Part shown: piece by piece, positions 31,199-40,785 of the stretch
How positions within the stretch are numbered: position 1 is the first letter of the stretch
Layout of the letters: every line of letters begins with the position of its first letter
Assembly (NCBI RefSeq): GCF_003591035.1
Contig: NZ_QYUO01000001.1
Location: 3,162,001-3,226,000 of the forward strand
Direction of reading: 5' to 3'
Source: Noviherbaspirillum saxi
Lineage (GTDB): Bacteria; Pseudomonadota; Gammaproteobacteria; Burkholderiales; Burkholderiaceae_D
Length of the DNA stretch: 64,000 nucleotides
Translations under genes and position numbers: made by a program
The notes under the pieces: model-generated
The model's input: only the letters and a program-made list of their open reading frames with translations
Database searches by the model: none
What the model was told of the DNA's origin: nothing

Positions 31199-32284
31199 AT
31201 GACCGAATTCGTCCGCACCGCGATCCATCACCATCTTGGCGTCATCACACTGGACCGTCCGAAGGCGCTCAACTCGCTATCGCTGGCCATGGTGCGCTCC
31301 ATCACGCAGGCCCTGCTTGCATGGCGCAACGATCCGGCGATACGTGCCGTGCTCATTCACAGCAGCAGCGAAAGGGCATTCTGTGCCGGCGGCGACATCC
31401 GCTTCTTCCACGATGCAGGCAGCGCCACGCCACGCGGGGACAGCGCCTTGCTGGAAGACTTTTTTACCGAAGAATATGCGCTGAACCACCTGATCCATTT
31501 CTATCCGAAACCGTACATTGCGATCATGGATGGCATCGTCATGGGCGGCGGTATGGGGGTGGCACAGGGCGGTGAATCGAACCGGCTGCGCATCGTTACC
31601 GAGCGTACCAAGATGGCGATGCCGGAAGTGAATATCGGACTGTTTCCCGATGTCGGCGGCAGCTACTTCCTTTCGCGCGCACCCGGGCAGCTGGGTACCT
31701 ATCTCGGCGTGACCGGCGAAGTGATCGGCGCGGCAGATGCGCTGTATGCGGGGCTGGCCGATGTATTTGTTCCTGCGTCGGAGCTGGCCACGCTGCTGGG
31801 CTTGCTGGCGACAGCGACCGATGTACGCGCTGCCGCGGCCGAGTTCGCTGCACCGTTCAAGACCCAGATCGATCCGGCTGCCAGCAAGCTTGCGGCACAA
31901 CATGCATCGATCGACCGCCATTTCGCACATGACAGCGTAAGCACCATTACCGCCTCGCTCGCGGACGATGGCGACGCGTTTGCACAGAATACGCTTGCAG
32001 TCATGCAGAAGCGCTCTCCTCTGATGATGTGCGTGACCTTGTCGCAGCTGCGGCAGGGAGCGGCGATGAGCGTGGCCGATTGCCTGCGGATGGAACGCAC
32101 GATGGTGCGCCGCAGCTTTGAAAGCGGGGAGGTGCTGGAAGGCATCCGCTCGGTGGTCATCGACAAGGACAATACGCCGAACTGGAATCCACCGTCGCTG
32201 GAAGCGGTTGATGATGCAATGATTGCACGATTTTTCGAACCGGCGTGGCCAGCATATGCGCATCCGCTACGCGACCTTGCCTGA
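31199..32284 (+). CDS. Enoyl-CoA hydratase/isomerase family protein (3-hydroxyisobutyryl-CoA hydrolase-like)
   Basis: I start at the ATG at 31199 (MTEFVRTAIHHHLGVITLDR), giving 361 residues; an ATG ten codons upstream is possible and neither has a clear ribosome binding site. The crotonase fold is clear: LDRPKALNSLSLAMVRSI, the oxyanion-hole region RAFCAGGDIRFF, and the second oxyanion loop GIVMGGGMGVAQGG. The length, the PEVNIGLFPDVGGSYFLSR segment and the C-terminal extension match the ECH_2 group that includes 3-hydroxyisobutyryl-CoA hydrolase of valine catabolism. A general enoyl-CoA hydratase cannot be excluded. It is convergent with dgt. Confidence 0.82.
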   Translation: MTEFVRTAIHHHLGVITLDRPKALNSLSLAMVRSITQALLAWRNDPAIRAVLIHSSSERAFCAGGDIRFFHDAGSATPRGDSALLEDFFTEEYALNHLIHFYPKPYIAIMDGIVMGGGMGVAQGGESNRLRIVTERTKMAMPEVNIGLFPDVGGSYFLSRAPGQLGTYLGVTGEVIGAADALYAGLADVFVPASELATLLGLLATATDVRAAAAEFAAPFKTQIDPAASKLAAQHASIDRHFAHDSVSTITASLADDGDAFAQNTLAVMQKRSPLMMCVTLSQLRQGAAMSVADCLRMERTMVRRSFESGEVLEGIRSVVIDKDNTPNWNPPSLEAVDDAMIARFFEPAWPAYAHPLRDLA

Positions 32285-32332
32285 TAGAGATCCGATCTAC
32301 GCTGAGCAGTGTATGCAGCGTCTGCGAGGCAT

Positions 32333-33472
32333 TCAGATTTCGCCGACGGTGAACAAGCGGCGGTGCTCGCGCATCGCATAGCGGTCGGTCATGCCGGCAA
32401 TATAGTCGGACACCTTGCGCGCCCGTGCCTGCTGACTGCCGCGTTCGGTTACCTGGTAGTCGGGAGGAAGCAGGCGCGGCTCCGCCATGAATGCGTCGAA
32501 TAGTTCGCGCACGATGCGGCGTGCCTTGCTGGTCATGCGATTGACCTGATAGTGATGGTAGAGATTGGTGCGCAGAAAGCGTTTGAGCAGCACGGCTTCC
32601 TGCTGCATCGCGTCTGAAAAATTGATCAGGGGAGGCACATTGCGCACATCGTCCAGTGTCCTTATCCCTGCATCACCAATTCTGGCCTTCGATGCCTCGG
32701 TCAGATCGACGATCAGCGCGTTGATCATTCGCCGTATCGTTTCATGGATCGCGCGCCGGCCGCCGATGCCGGGATAAACCACTTCCACTTCGCGCCGGTG
32801 CCGGGCGTAAAAATCGACTTCATCGAGCTGCGCGGTGGTGATGAGGCCCGAGCGCAGTCCATCGTCGATGTCGTGATTATTGTAGGCAATTTCATCGGCC
32901 AGATTCGCAAGCTGAGCTTCCAGCGTCGGCTGTTTCTTGTCGATGAAACGCTGGCCGATGTCACCGAGCTTGCGCGCATTGGACATCGAACAATGCTTGA
33001 GCACGCCTTCCCGTGTTTCGAACATCAGATTGAGTCCATTGAAAGCGCCATAATGCTCTTCCAGTTCATCGACCACCCGCAAGCTTTGCAGGTTATGTTC
33101 GAAGCCGCCAAAATCCTGCATGCATTCATTGAGTGCTTCCTGCCCCGCATGGCCGAAAGGCGTATGGCCGAGGTCATGGGCAAGCGAAATCGCTTCGACC
33201 AGGTCTTCGTTCAGATGCAGGTTACGCGCGATCGAACGCGCGATCTGGGCGACTTCGATGCTATGGGTAAGGCGGGTGCGAAACAGGTCGCCTTCATGGT
33301 TGACGAATACCTGGGTCTTGTATTCCAGCCGCCGGAATGCGGTCGAATGGATGATACGGTCGCGATCGCGCTGGAATTCGGTGCGCGACGCCGGGGCCGG
33401 TTCGCTGAAACGCCGCCCTCGCGATGCCTCTGATCGAGCGGCATAAGGTGCGAGGTGGGCTTCGTAATTCAT
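32333..33472 (-). CDS. dgt: Deoxyguanosinetriphosphate triphosphohydrolase-like protein
   Basis: The protein starts [15 protein letters not shown] at the ATG at 33472, which overlaps the aroB stop by 4 bp; an in-frame extension through aroB is an artefact. The 379-residue product has HD-domain metal ligands in [30 protein letters not shown] and the later [14 protein letters not shown]. It fits the dGTPase-like (type 2) family, which hydrolyses dNTPs to nucleosides and triphosphate and can affect mutation rate. It forms an apparent operon aroK-aroB-dgt, an arrangement common in betaproteobacteria. Confidence 0.93.
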   Translation of the reverse strand: MNYEAHLAPYAARSEASRGRRFSEPAPASRTEFQRDRDRIIHSTAFRRLEYKTQVFVNHEGDLFRTRLTHSIEVAQIARSIARNLHLNEDLVEAISLAHDLGHTPFGHAGQEALNECMQDFGGFEHNLQSLRVVDELEEHYGAFNGLNLMFETREGVLKHCSMSNARKLGDIGQRFIDKKQPTLEAQLANLADEIAYNNHDIDDGLRSGLITTAQLDEVDFYARHRREVEVVYPGIGGRRAIHETIRRMINALIVDLTEASKARIGDAGIRTLDDVRNVPPLINFSDAMQQEAVLLKRFLRTNLYHHYQVNRMTSKARRIVRELFDAFMAEPRLLPPDYQVTERGSQQARARKVSDYIAGMTDRYAMREHRRLFTVGEI

Positions 33473-34569
33473 TGTCTGACGCAGGCTTTCAGGGTGGCGA
33501 GAAGCGCATCCTGCGGCACCGGCATGATGACCGAAGTACCGAGCGGCTTGAGCAGGATGAACTTGATCTGGCCGCCTTCGTTTTTCTTGTCGACCTCCAT
33601 CAGTTCGAGCCAGCGCTCGGTGCCGAGATCCGGCGCAACGACCGGCAGGCCGGCAGCCTGTACCAAGGCGGCAATCCGCTCGCGCGTCGTGGCATCGATG
33701 AAGCCAAGGCGGTGCGACAGGTCGGCCGCCATGACCATGCCGCAACCGACCGCTTCGCCATGCAGCCATTGGCCATAGCCGAGTCCCGCTTCGATCGCAT
33801 GGCCGAACGTATGGCCGAAATTGAGAATGGCGCGCAATCCGCCTTCACGCTCATCCTGGCGCACCACGTCGGCCTTGATTTCACAGGACCGCTGGATTGC
33901 GTACGCGAGCGCGGTGGCATCCTTGGCGACCAGGCCAGTGATGTTTGCCTCGATCCAGTCGAAAAACGATGGATCGATGATGGCGCCATGCTTGATCACC
34001 TCAGCCAGTCCGGCCGACAATTCGCGCGCCGGCAAGGTATTCAGCGTTCCGGTATCGGCGATCACGGCTTGCGGCTGGTAAAAAGCGCCGATCATGTTCT
34101 TGCCGAGCGGGTGGTTGATTCCCGTCTTGCCCCCGACGGAAGAATCGACCTGTGACAACAGGGTGGTCGGAATCTGAATGAAAGGCACACCGCGCATATA
34201 GGACGCCGCCGCAAATCCGGTCAGGTCGCCGATGACGCCACCGCCCAATGCAATCAGCGTGGTCTTGCGATCGCATTTTTCGGCCAGCAGGACATCGAAC
34301 ACACGCATCAGGCTGGCCCAGTTCTTTTCTTCCTCACCGTCGGGCAGGACGATGGTGGTGACCAGTTTTTCGGCACCGCCCAGGTTTTTGACGAGTTGGT
34401 CGAGATACAAGGGCGCGACCACCGTATTGGTCACGATCGCCACCCGCTTGCCGGGAACGTGGCGGATGATCAGGCTGGCATCGGACAGGAGTGCCTGTCC
34501 GATGGAAATCGGATAACTGCGGTCACCCAGGTCGACCTGCAGGGTAATCGGTGAAGCTTGCTGCGTCAT
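33469..34569 (-). CDS. aroB: 3-dehydroquinate synthase
   Basis: The 366-residue protein starts at [15 protein letters not shown] (34569), ten bases after the aroK stop. NAD-binding and active-site motifs are visible: [51 protein letters not shown] and [11 protein letters not shown] with metal-binding His residues. AroB makes dehydroquinate from DAHP in the shikimate pathway. It lies between aroK and dgt in the same operon. Confidence 0.97.
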   Translation of the reverse strand: MTQQASPITLQVDLGDRSYPISIGQALLSDASLIIRHVPGKRVAIVTNTVVAPLYLDQLVKNLGGAEKLVTTIVLPDGEEEKNWASLMRVFDVLLAEKCDRKTTLIALGGGVIGDLTGFAAASYMRGVPFIQIPTTLLSQVDSSVGGKTGINHPLGKNMIGAFYQPQAVIADTGTLNTLPARELSAGLAEVIKHGAIIDPSFFDWIEANITGLVAKDATALAYAIQRSCEIKADVVRQDEREGGLRAILNFGHTFGHAIEAGLGYGQWLHGEAVGCGMVMAADLSHRLGFIDATTRERIAALVQAAGLPVVAPDLGTERWLELMEVDKKNEGGQIKFILLKPLGTSVIMPVPQDALLATLKACVRQ

Positions 34570-34579
34570 GATAAAAATT

Positions 34580-35134
34580 TTAAGTGGATGGGTCCGGCTG
34601 GTCGTCGTCCGCATTGGCTTGCTCAGCCAGTTCCAGCTGGGCGATGACTGTTTGTACAAGCGATTGTACGTTAGGACGCCCGGTTTCCACCACGAAGTGC
34701 GCGAGTTCAAGGTATATCGGCTCGCGCTCGCGCGCCAGCTGCTCGATTTTTGCCCGCGGATCGGCGGTCTGCAGCAGCGGCCTGTTCTTGTCGTGGCTGG
34801 TGCGCTGGAGAATGCTGTTGACGCTGGCGCGCAGGTAAATGACGGTGCCGCGGCTTTTCAGGTATTCGCGGTTTTCAGGCTTGAGCACGGCCCCGCCGCC
34901 GGTCGCGAGCACGATGTCGTCCAGCGCGGTCAGGTCGCGTATGACTTCCGATTCGCGATGGCGAAAGCTGGCCTCGCCCTCGATTTCAAAGATCAAAGGA
35001 ATAGAGGCGCCGGTACGCGCCTCTATCTCATGGTCCGAATCGATGAACCGTTTGTTCAGCCGCTTTGCAAGGGCGCGGCCGACTGTTGTCTTGCCTGCGC
35101 CCATCAGGCCAATGAGAAAAATGTTTCCTGACAT
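34580..35134 (-). CDS. aroK: Shikimate kinase
   Basis: The 184-residue protein has Walker [15 protein letters not shown] near residue 10, the shikimate-binding [11 protein letters not shown] and ATGGGAV motifs, and the lid Arg in NRPLLQ. It phosphorylates shikimate. It heads the aroK-aroB-dgt set and lies 48 bp downstream of the Ig-like lipoprotein on the same strand, so it may be read from the pil operon. A bulged hairpin (35143-35169) sits just before its start codon. Confidence 0.96.
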   Translation of the reverse strand: MSGNIFLIGLMGAGKTTVGRALAKRLNKRFIDSDHEIEARTGASIPLIFEIEGEASFRHRESEVIRDLTALDDIVLATGGGAVLKPENREYLKSRGTVIYLRASVNSILQRTSHDKNRPLLQTADPRAKIEQLAREREPIYLELAHFVVETGRPNVQSLVQTVIAQLELAEQANADDDQPDPST

Positions 35135-35142
35135 ATTTAATC

Positions 35143-35169
35143 GGCGTCTGCTCTTAGCAGCAAGACGCC
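35143..35169 (-). promoter_or_regulatory. Hairpin in the aroK leader
   Basis: GGCGTCT (35143-35149) pairs with AGACGCC (35163-35169), and a further GCT/AGC pairing extends the stem past a small bulge. It lies between the Ig-like lipoprotein stop and the aroK ATG. No T run follows on the minus strand, so it does not look like a terminator for the upstream gene. It could slow RNA decay or shape aroK translation; this is inference. Confidence 0.35.
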
Positions 35170-35182
35170 GGCTTTTCTTGAC

Positions 35183-36727
35183 TTATTGCACTCTAAAGAT
35201 AAAAGAGGCAGGTACAGGCAGGGCCGATCCCAGTGGCGCCTTTACAGTCAAGTCAAACGATCCTGTTTTTGTCGTCGTGCCTGTAACCGCACAATTGGTT
35301 GGTGTCACCTTGACATCATGCAGGGAACCACCTTGGCCGCCAACAAGAGGCCTGCCGTCATACGCCACTGATGCCGGCGATACCGTCACTGTAACATCAG
35401 CGGTATTCGCTGCGGAAACCACAGTTCCTTCAGGCAGGGGATTATTGCGATCGTCCGTCGCTTCCACCCTCAAGGTGACCGGCGTGCAGCTCGTACCGAA
35501 ATTATGGGCAATCGGTCCGTTGACCGACGATTGCACACCAATCGGGGAGACTACCCTGATGTTGGGGAAGGAACCGCTCATGAAGAAGCTGCGGCTAGCC
35601 GACAAGGTGCTGGTGGCATTGGTCGCCGTGGCTGTTACGGTAACGACACCGCTGGCAGGCCTCGGATTCTGACTACGCCAGGTAACACTGCACTCGCCCT
35701 TGACAGTAAGGCAACGAGCGCCGCCCTCACCGACTATCGCACCGCCATCCGTCGTAAAGACAACCTGGGTTCCATCAGCCACCGCGCCGCCATTTGCATC
35801 GGCAAGCAATGCAATAACCTTGTTAGTGACATTGTCAACGTTCATGCCCTCAACATAGAACTTTTCGGCTGACAGCGAGAATGCGGTTTGCACTGCTTGT
35901 CCTGTAGTGACGGTAATCGTATCCGAAATCGTGCTGATCGAAGTTCCTTGCACAGCCGCAACGACAGTGACCGTTGTCGGTTGCGATCCCGCGTTAACCG
36001 CAACCGTGATGTTGCCGTTCGTGTCGGTCGTACCTGTGGAAGAAGCGAGAGTGACAGAAGTTGTCGTCGGCGTTGAAAACGTGACCGGAACATTCGGTAC
36101 GCCGCTGCCAGAGCTATCCACAACACGGAAAGTAAGCAACGCAACTTCTGTGCGGCCATTACCGCCTGCACCCTTGATGACAATCGACTTGTCATTGGGA
36201 ATAGCGGTCGCGAAGCTGATGGCAATTGGCGTGGCCGTGGGAGCGGCGCCAATTGAAAACGCTGTTTTAGCAGTGACCTCGGCCGTGCCGACAGTGGCCT
36301 TTGCAGTCACATTCGTTGCTCCGCTACCCTTTCCAGCAGATTTCACGCTGACTTGTGCAACGCCGTTATCATCGGTCAGTGCAGTGCCAGACGACGGCGA
36401 CAGCACAGCCAGATCGCCATCCAGCGTAAAGGCCACCACCGTATTTTTTACCGCTACGCCGGTAGCGTTCGTCACAGTGGCCTTAACGATAAGCGAATTA
36501 GAACCGGTCACCGACGTGCTCGCAGCACCGGAGGCATCAGCTAGTGCCAAGACAATCTTACCGGCAGTCGTCGTCGAACCGTTCCCTCCGGATGTGCCGC
36601 CATTGCCAATACCCGTAGTGCCCGGCGAACCGCCGCCGCCGCCGCAAGCGACCAGCAATGTGGTGCAAAGCGCATACATCATCAGCGCAATGTACTTGTT
36701 GAAAAACTTGCTCAATGTCGATCCCAT
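35183..36727 (-). CDS. Ig-like (Big_1/invasin-type) repeat lipoprotein next to pilQ
   Basis: I start at the ATG at 36727, supported by GGGAAG just upstream; a longer frame overlaps pilQ. The 514-residue product has a lipoprotein signal ending LLVAC near residue 28, then a Gly/Ser/Thr-rich linker (about 29-53). About four tandem beta-sandwich repeats of roughly 100-115 residues follow (about 54-145, 146-262, 263-372, 373-514), with bacterial Ig-like signatures such as GTALTDDNGVAQVSVKSAG and TGTTDTNGNITVAVNAG. The last two repeats contain Cys pairs that could form disulfides. It is probably anchored in the outer membrane. It lies 46 bp after pilQ on the same strand, so a pilus, adhesion or surface role is plausible but unproven. 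Confidence 0.8.
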   Translation of the reverse strand: MGSTLSKFFNKYIALMMYALCTTLLVACGGGGGSPGTTGIGNGGTSGGNGSTTTAGKIVLALADASGAASTSVTGSNSLIVKATVTNATGVAVKNTVVAFTLDGDLAVLSPSSGTALTDDNGVAQVSVKSAGKGSGATNVTAKATVGTAEVTAKTAFSIGAAPTATPIAISFATAIPNDKSIVIKGAGGNGRTEVALLTFRVVDSSGSGVPNVPVTFSTPTTTSVTLASSTGTTDTNGNITVAVNAGSQPTTVTVVAAVQGTSISTISDTITVTTGQAVQTAFSLSAEKFYVEGMNVDNVTNKVIALLADANGGAVADGTQVVFTTDGGAIVGEGGARCLTVKGECSVTWRSQNPRPASGVVTVTATATNATSTLSASRSFFMSGSFPNIRVVSPIGVQSSVNGPIAHNFGTSCTPVTLRVEATDDRNNPLPEGTVVSAANTADVTVTVSPASVAYDGRPLVGGQGGSLHDVKVTPTNCAVTGTTTKTGSFDLTVKAPLGSALPVPASFIFRVQ

Positions 36728-36773
36728 ATTCTTCCCTGTGCTGTTTTTTTTGATGACTAACCTGCTTTGTTGA

Positions 36774-38942
36774 TTATCGCGCCGAGATGCGTTCCGCAAC
36801 CACCTTGGGAGTGATGAAAATGAGCAGCTCGGTCTTGTCGCTTGTACGTGTAGTGCTCTTGAACAAATTGCCAACGACCGGAATATCGCCGAACAACGGC
36901 ACCTTGGTGTCCGCATTCCGCTCCACTTGCTGGAAAATACCGCCCAGCACCACGGTGCCGCCGTTTTCCACCAGAACTTGTGTCTTGACGTGCTTGGTAT
37001 CGATCGCAAAACCGGAGCGTGTCTCGACTCCAACGCTATCCTTGTTGACGTCCACATCGAGGATGATGTTTCCATCCGGCGTAATCTGCGGCGTGACTTC
37101 GAGCTTCAGGTTCGCCTTGCGGAAGGCGATCGACGTGGCGCCGCTGGAAGTGGCGACCTGGTAAGGTAGTTCCGTGCCCTGCTCGATCAATGCCTTGAGC
37201 TGGTCGGCAGTTACAACGCGCGGGCTGGAAATGATCTTGCCCTTGCCATCCGCTTCGAGCGCCGACAGTTCGAGGTTGAGGAAGCGGTTTGCCGCTGCAG
37301 AGAACAGGCTGATTGCAAGACTGCCCGGATTGACCCCGTTGATACCGGCTGCCGGCAGATTAATGAATTGCGTATTCGGGATATAGCTTTGTTCAGTCAA
37401 GACAGCCTGTCCGGTCTGCTCACCGACTCCCAGGTAATTACCAGTCAGCGTGGCACGTGTGCTGCCCGCCACCTGGTAGCCCGGATCGCCGCCGCGTATG
37501 CCGCGCAGATCGGAAAAGCCGAGCTTGGCGCCGAGATTGCGGCTGAACTTGTCGTCCGCTTCGACGATTCGCGCTTCGATCAATACCTGTTTGGATGCCA
37601 CGTCGGTTTTTTGCACCAACTTGCGAATTTCCTCCAGCTTGGATGGAATATCGGTGACGAACAGTTGATTAGTGCGCGGATCGATCACCGCGCTGCCGCG
37701 TTTGGACAAAATGGTTTTCTTGTCACTGCCGCCGGCGTTGTCGATACCGAATACCTGCTTGAACGATTCCGCCTTCTGGTAGTTGAGCTGGTAGGTCTCG
37801 GTTTTCAGGGGCTCGAGATCGGCAATCTGGGCTTTCTGCTCCAGTTCGAGTTTCTCCTTGGTCAGCAGTTCGTCTTTCGGTGCAATCCACAGGACCGAGC
37901 CATTCTTGCGCATGTCCAGACCCTTTGCCTGCATCACGATGTCGAGAGCCTGATCCCAGGGCACGTCTTTCAGGCGCAGGGTCAGATTGCCGCTGACGGT
38001 GTCGCTGGTAATGATATTCAGGCCGGTAAAGTCGGCGATCACTTGCAGCACCGCACGCACTTCGACGTTCTGGAAGTTCAGCGACAGGCGCTCGCCGCGA
38101 TAACCCTGCGTTCCCTGCACCAGCTTGTTGGGATCTTCCTTGATCGGCTTTACTTCAACCACGAGTTGCGTGTCGCTTTGGTAGGCGCTGTGTTCCCACA
38201 GACCTTTCGGCTCGATCACCATGCGCACGTTTTCGCCTTGCGGCGCCGTGGTCACGGTCTGTACCGGCGTGCCGAAGTCGGCAACATCAAGCCTGCGCCG
38301 CAATACTTCGGGAAGCGTGGCCTTTTGAAAATCGACGACGATATTCTGGCCTTGCTGCCGCACATCGACACCAACCTGGTTACCAGGGAGGTCGATCACG
38401 ATGCGGCCTTCGCCGCCAGCGCCGCGACGGAAATCGATGTCTTTCAACGCCTGCTTTCCGTTTGCCGCAGCGCGCGCTACCGGTGCGCCCGAAGCATCGA
38501 CCGCGGTCGCCACGCCCCCCGATCCTTCGATCGTGACGATAACCGTTTTGCCTTCGACCGTAGTTGCGTAGTTCAGCGGGCGCAACAGGTTAAAGACCAG
38601 TCGCGAACGTTCGCCTGCCTGCACCACGGCCACATTGCGCACGTCTCCCATGCCGATATCCTGGGTCGACTTTCCCATCGCGTTCGCGGTTCCCGCAAAA
38701 TCCAGGGCGATGCGCGATGGGCTGGTAATTGAAAAGCCGATGGGCGGTTTGGTGACCGGATTCTTCAGCGTCACCTTGATGATGACATTTGCCCCCTGCT
38801 GATTCGCATTGATCGATTCGATCGCATTTTCCTGTGCAAACGCCAGACCGACATGCAGGGAGACGATCAGCAACGCACACTGCCTGAGTGTAGTGCGAGC
38901 AATTGCGCCAAGGCCTTTATGGGATGATTTAGCAGCATTCAT
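36774..38942 (-). CDS. pilQ: Type IV pilus secretin PilQ
   Basis: The 722-residue protein has a signal peptide (about residues 1-36), N-terminal AMIN domains for peptidoglycan contact (for example FSITSPSRIALDFAG), a secretin/TonB short domain (VEVRAVLQVIADFTGLNI), an N1 domain and the C-terminal secretin domain ending near KTELLIFITPKVV. Secretin hallmarks VENGGTVVLGGIF and VPLFGDIPVVGNLFK are present. PilQ forms the outer-membrane pore for the type IV pilus. It overlaps pilP by 4 bp and is the last pil gene of pilMNOPQ. Confidence 0.97.
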   Translation of the reverse strand: MNAAKSSHKGLGAIARTTLRQCALLIVSLHVGLAFAQENAIESINANQQGANVIIKVTLKNPVTKPPIGFSITSPSRIALDFAGTANAMGKSTQDIGMGDVRNVAVVQAGERSRLVFNLLRPLNYATTVEGKTVIVTIEGSGGVATAVDASGAPVARAAANGKQALKDIDFRRGAGGEGRIVIDLPGNQVGVDVRQQGQNIVVDFQKATLPEVLRRRLDVADFGTPVQTVTTAPQGENVRMVIEPKGLWEHSAYQSDTQLVVEVKPIKEDPNKLVQGTQGYRGERLSLNFQNVEVRAVLQVIADFTGLNIITSDTVSGNLTLRLKDVPWDQALDIVMQAKGLDMRKNGSVLWIAPKDELLTKEKLELEQKAQIADLEPLKTETYQLNYQKAESFKQVFGIDNAGGSDKKTILSKRGSAVIDPRTNQLFVTDIPSKLEEIRKLVQKTDVASKQVLIEARIVEADDKFSRNLGAKLGFSDLRGIRGGDPGYQVAGSTRATLTGNYLGVGEQTGQAVLTEQSYIPNTQFINLPAAGINGVNPGSLAISLFSAAANRFLNLELSALEADGKGKIISSPRVVTADQLKALIEQGTELPYQVATSSGATSIAFRKANLKLEVTPQITPDGNIILDVDVNKDSVGVETRSGFAIDTKHVKTQVLVENGGTVVLGGIFQQVERNADTKVPLFGDIPVVGNLFKSTTRTSDKTELLIFITPKVVAERISAR

Positions 38943-39481
38943 TTCTTATTCTCCTGCAACTCTAACTTGGCTTTACGCTCGGTCCACTCTCCGGCCGCGT
39001 CGCGCACGATTTCCTTCAACTCTACTTCGGCATCGGTGACTTTCGTGATCATGCCGAAATTCTGACCGATGTAATTGCCGACCTTGACCTGGAACACTGA
39101 TTTTTCGGCTTGCAGCAGCGCGTAGTTCAAGCCTGGCTTTTCGAGTGTGCCGACCATCTTGATGGCATCCAGCGGATAACTTTCCAGTGGTTCGCGACGA
39201 CGGTCGAGATCGGGTTTGATGGCGCTATCGGTGTTGACTTTGAGCTTGGCGAGCGCGGCCGACAGCTTTGCGGGGCTGTACGGGTCCGGTTCATTCTTGC
39301 CGCCATAGACAAACGGACTGAACTTCTTGGGCTCGGACAGTTTTTGCACGGTGACGGGCGTTTGCTTGCGCACTTCGTCCATCCATTGTTTGACTTCCTG
39401 CAATCCGCCATCGCCGCAACCGGATAAACCGGCCAGCACGCAGAGCGCAGCAGTACCTCGCATGGTGCGAATCCGGATCAT
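38939..39481 (-). CDS. pilP: Type IV pilus assembly lipoprotein PilP
   Basis: The 180-residue protein has a lipobox ending LSGC near residue 21 and the PilP beta-domain (LESYPLDAIKMVGTL, VGNYIGQNFGMITKVTDAEV, ELKEIVRDAAGEW). PilP is an inner-membrane lipoprotein that links the PilMNO alignment complex to PilQ. It overlaps pilO upstream and pilQ downstream by 4 bp each. Confidence 0.94.
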   Translation of the reverse strand: MIRIRTMRGTAALCVLAGLSGCGDGGLQEVKQWMDEVRKQTPVTVQKLSEPKKFSPFVYGGKNEPDPYSPAKLSAALAKLKVNTDSAIKPDLDRRREPLESYPLDAIKMVGTLEKPGLNYALLQAEKSVFQVKVGNYIGQNFGMITKVTDAEVELKEIVRDAAGEWTERKAKLELQENKK

Positions 39482-40140
39482 TTCTTCGCCCCCTTCTTGG
39501 CCTTTTCAGCGGCAGCCTTGCGCTGCGCATCCACTTCTTCACGATCCAGGTAGCGGAAGGTCTTGGCAACCGCTTCCAGCGTCAATACGCCGTCTTTGCC
39601 GGCGTTCAAGCTCATGCTATTGAGAGTCACGATGCGAGGCAGGTTGGCGATGTCGCTGGTAAACGCTCCGACATCGTGGTAATTGCCGGTGACCTTGATA
39701 TCGATCGGCAACTCGGCGTAATAATCCTTCACCAGGACCTGTCCCGGCTTGAACAACTCGAACTGCAAGCCACGGCCGAGGCCTGCCTGGTTGATGTCGG
39801 ACAGCAGCGCATCCATTTCAGCCTTGCTGGGCAATTGCTTTTCGAGCGTGGCGACGTATTCGCCGACCTGTTCTTTTTGCTTGCGCAGGCTGTCGAGGTT
39901 GATCGCCTGCTGCACCTTGGTCTTGTAGGCTTCGCGCAGGGTCACTTCTTCCTGTTCGCCCCGTTCGAGTTCCTCGAGCTGCCCGCTCAGGTAAAGAAAC
40001 CATCCGACCACCACCACACCGACCAGCGCTCCGAGTCCACACATCAGACGCGGAATGAGTGGCCATTGGCCCGGATGCCGCCCGTTCAGGCCGCGAAACT
40101 GCCCCGCGACCGTATCTCCGATTTGCTTAAAATCTGCCAT
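39478..40140 (-). CDS. pilO: Type IV pilus alignment protein PilO
   Basis: The 220-residue protein has a cytoplasmic N-terminus, one membrane helix (about residues 34-54), a coiled-coil stretch (LEELERGEQEEVTLREAYKT and onwards) and a ferredoxin-like periplasmic domain with LPIDIKVTGNYHDVGAFTSD. The C-terminus is a Lys/Ala-rich tail. PilO pairs with PilN in the inner membrane. It starts 15 bp after pilN. Confidence 0.94.
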   Translation of the reverse strand: MADFKQIGDTVAGQFRGLNGRHPGQWPLIPRLMCGLGALVGVVVVGWFLYLSGQLEELERGEQEEVTLREAYKTKVQQAINLDSLRKQKEQVGEYVATLEKQLPSKAEMDALLSDINQAGLGRGLQFELFKPGQVLVKDYYAELPIDIKVTGNYHDVGAFTSDIANLPRIVTLNSMSLNAGKDGVLTLEAVAKTFRYLDREEVDAQRKAAAEKAKKGAKK

Positions 40141-40155
40141 CGTGCATCCTTCCTG

Positions 40156-40785
40156 TCAGGGCTTTTTCGAGGCCGCATTAGCCGATACGTTGCGGACGTT
40201 GCCCGGCGCAGCAGCGGGTTCCTTGTCGCGCGGGCGCTTGATCCCCACATTGACGGTGAAGTCGTACACTTTCTTTGCATCCTTGCCTTGACCAAGATTG
40301 GTGAGCCGGATCTCGATCAGGTCAGGCCGCTCCAGCCAGGGAGAATTGTTGCCGAGGTTGCGCAACAGTTCCGACACCCGCTCGTTCGAGTGGGCATATC
40401 CGCTAATGGCGACACGCTGGTTATCCTGTTTGAAACCGCGCAGGTAAATCCCTTCCGGAACCTGCTTGACCAGTTCGTCCATCAGGTAAACCGGCTGATT
40501 ACGATCGCTCTGCAAGTCTTCCACCGCCTGCTGCCTTGCCTTCAAAGCCTCGATTTCCTGCTTCAGCGTAAGGATTTCCTTGATCTGCGTATCGAGCTTC
40601 GCGTTTTCCGCCTTGATGAACTCATTGCGTTGCGTTTGATTGGCGATTTGCGCTGCAATTACGCCGCCGATGCCCAGCACAATGGCGAATCCGGCAATGG
40701 CCGACAGCGCCAGCAACTGCAAGAAAGCCGCCTTGCGCTGTTTGCGTTTTTCCTCGCGGTGAGGAAGGAGGTTAATACGAATCAT
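40156..40785 (-). CDS. pilN: Type IV pilus alignment protein PilN
   Basis: The 209-residue protein starts with the conserved MIRINLLPHREEKRKQRK motif that binds PilM. A membrane helix (about residues 22-46), a coiled coil and a periplasmic Fimbrial_PilN domain (YLMDELVKQVPEGIYLRGFK) follow. Its ATG shares one base with the pilM stop (TGATG). Confidence 0.95.
   Translation of the reverse strand: MIRINLLPHREEKRKQRKAAFLQLLALSAIAGFAIVLGIGGVIAAQIANQTQRNEFIKAENAKLDTQIKEILTLKQEIEALKARQQAVEDLQSDRNQPVYLMDELVKQVPEGIYLRGFKQDNQRVAISGYAHSNERVSELLRNLGNNSPWLERPDLIEIRLTNLGQGKDAKKVYDFTVNVGIKRPRDKEPAAAPGNVRNVSANAASKKP

Noticed and set aside
37368..38732. A 454-codon plus-strand frame opposite pilQ
   Set aside because: Antisense shadow of PilQ with no recognisable domain and no ribosome binding site.
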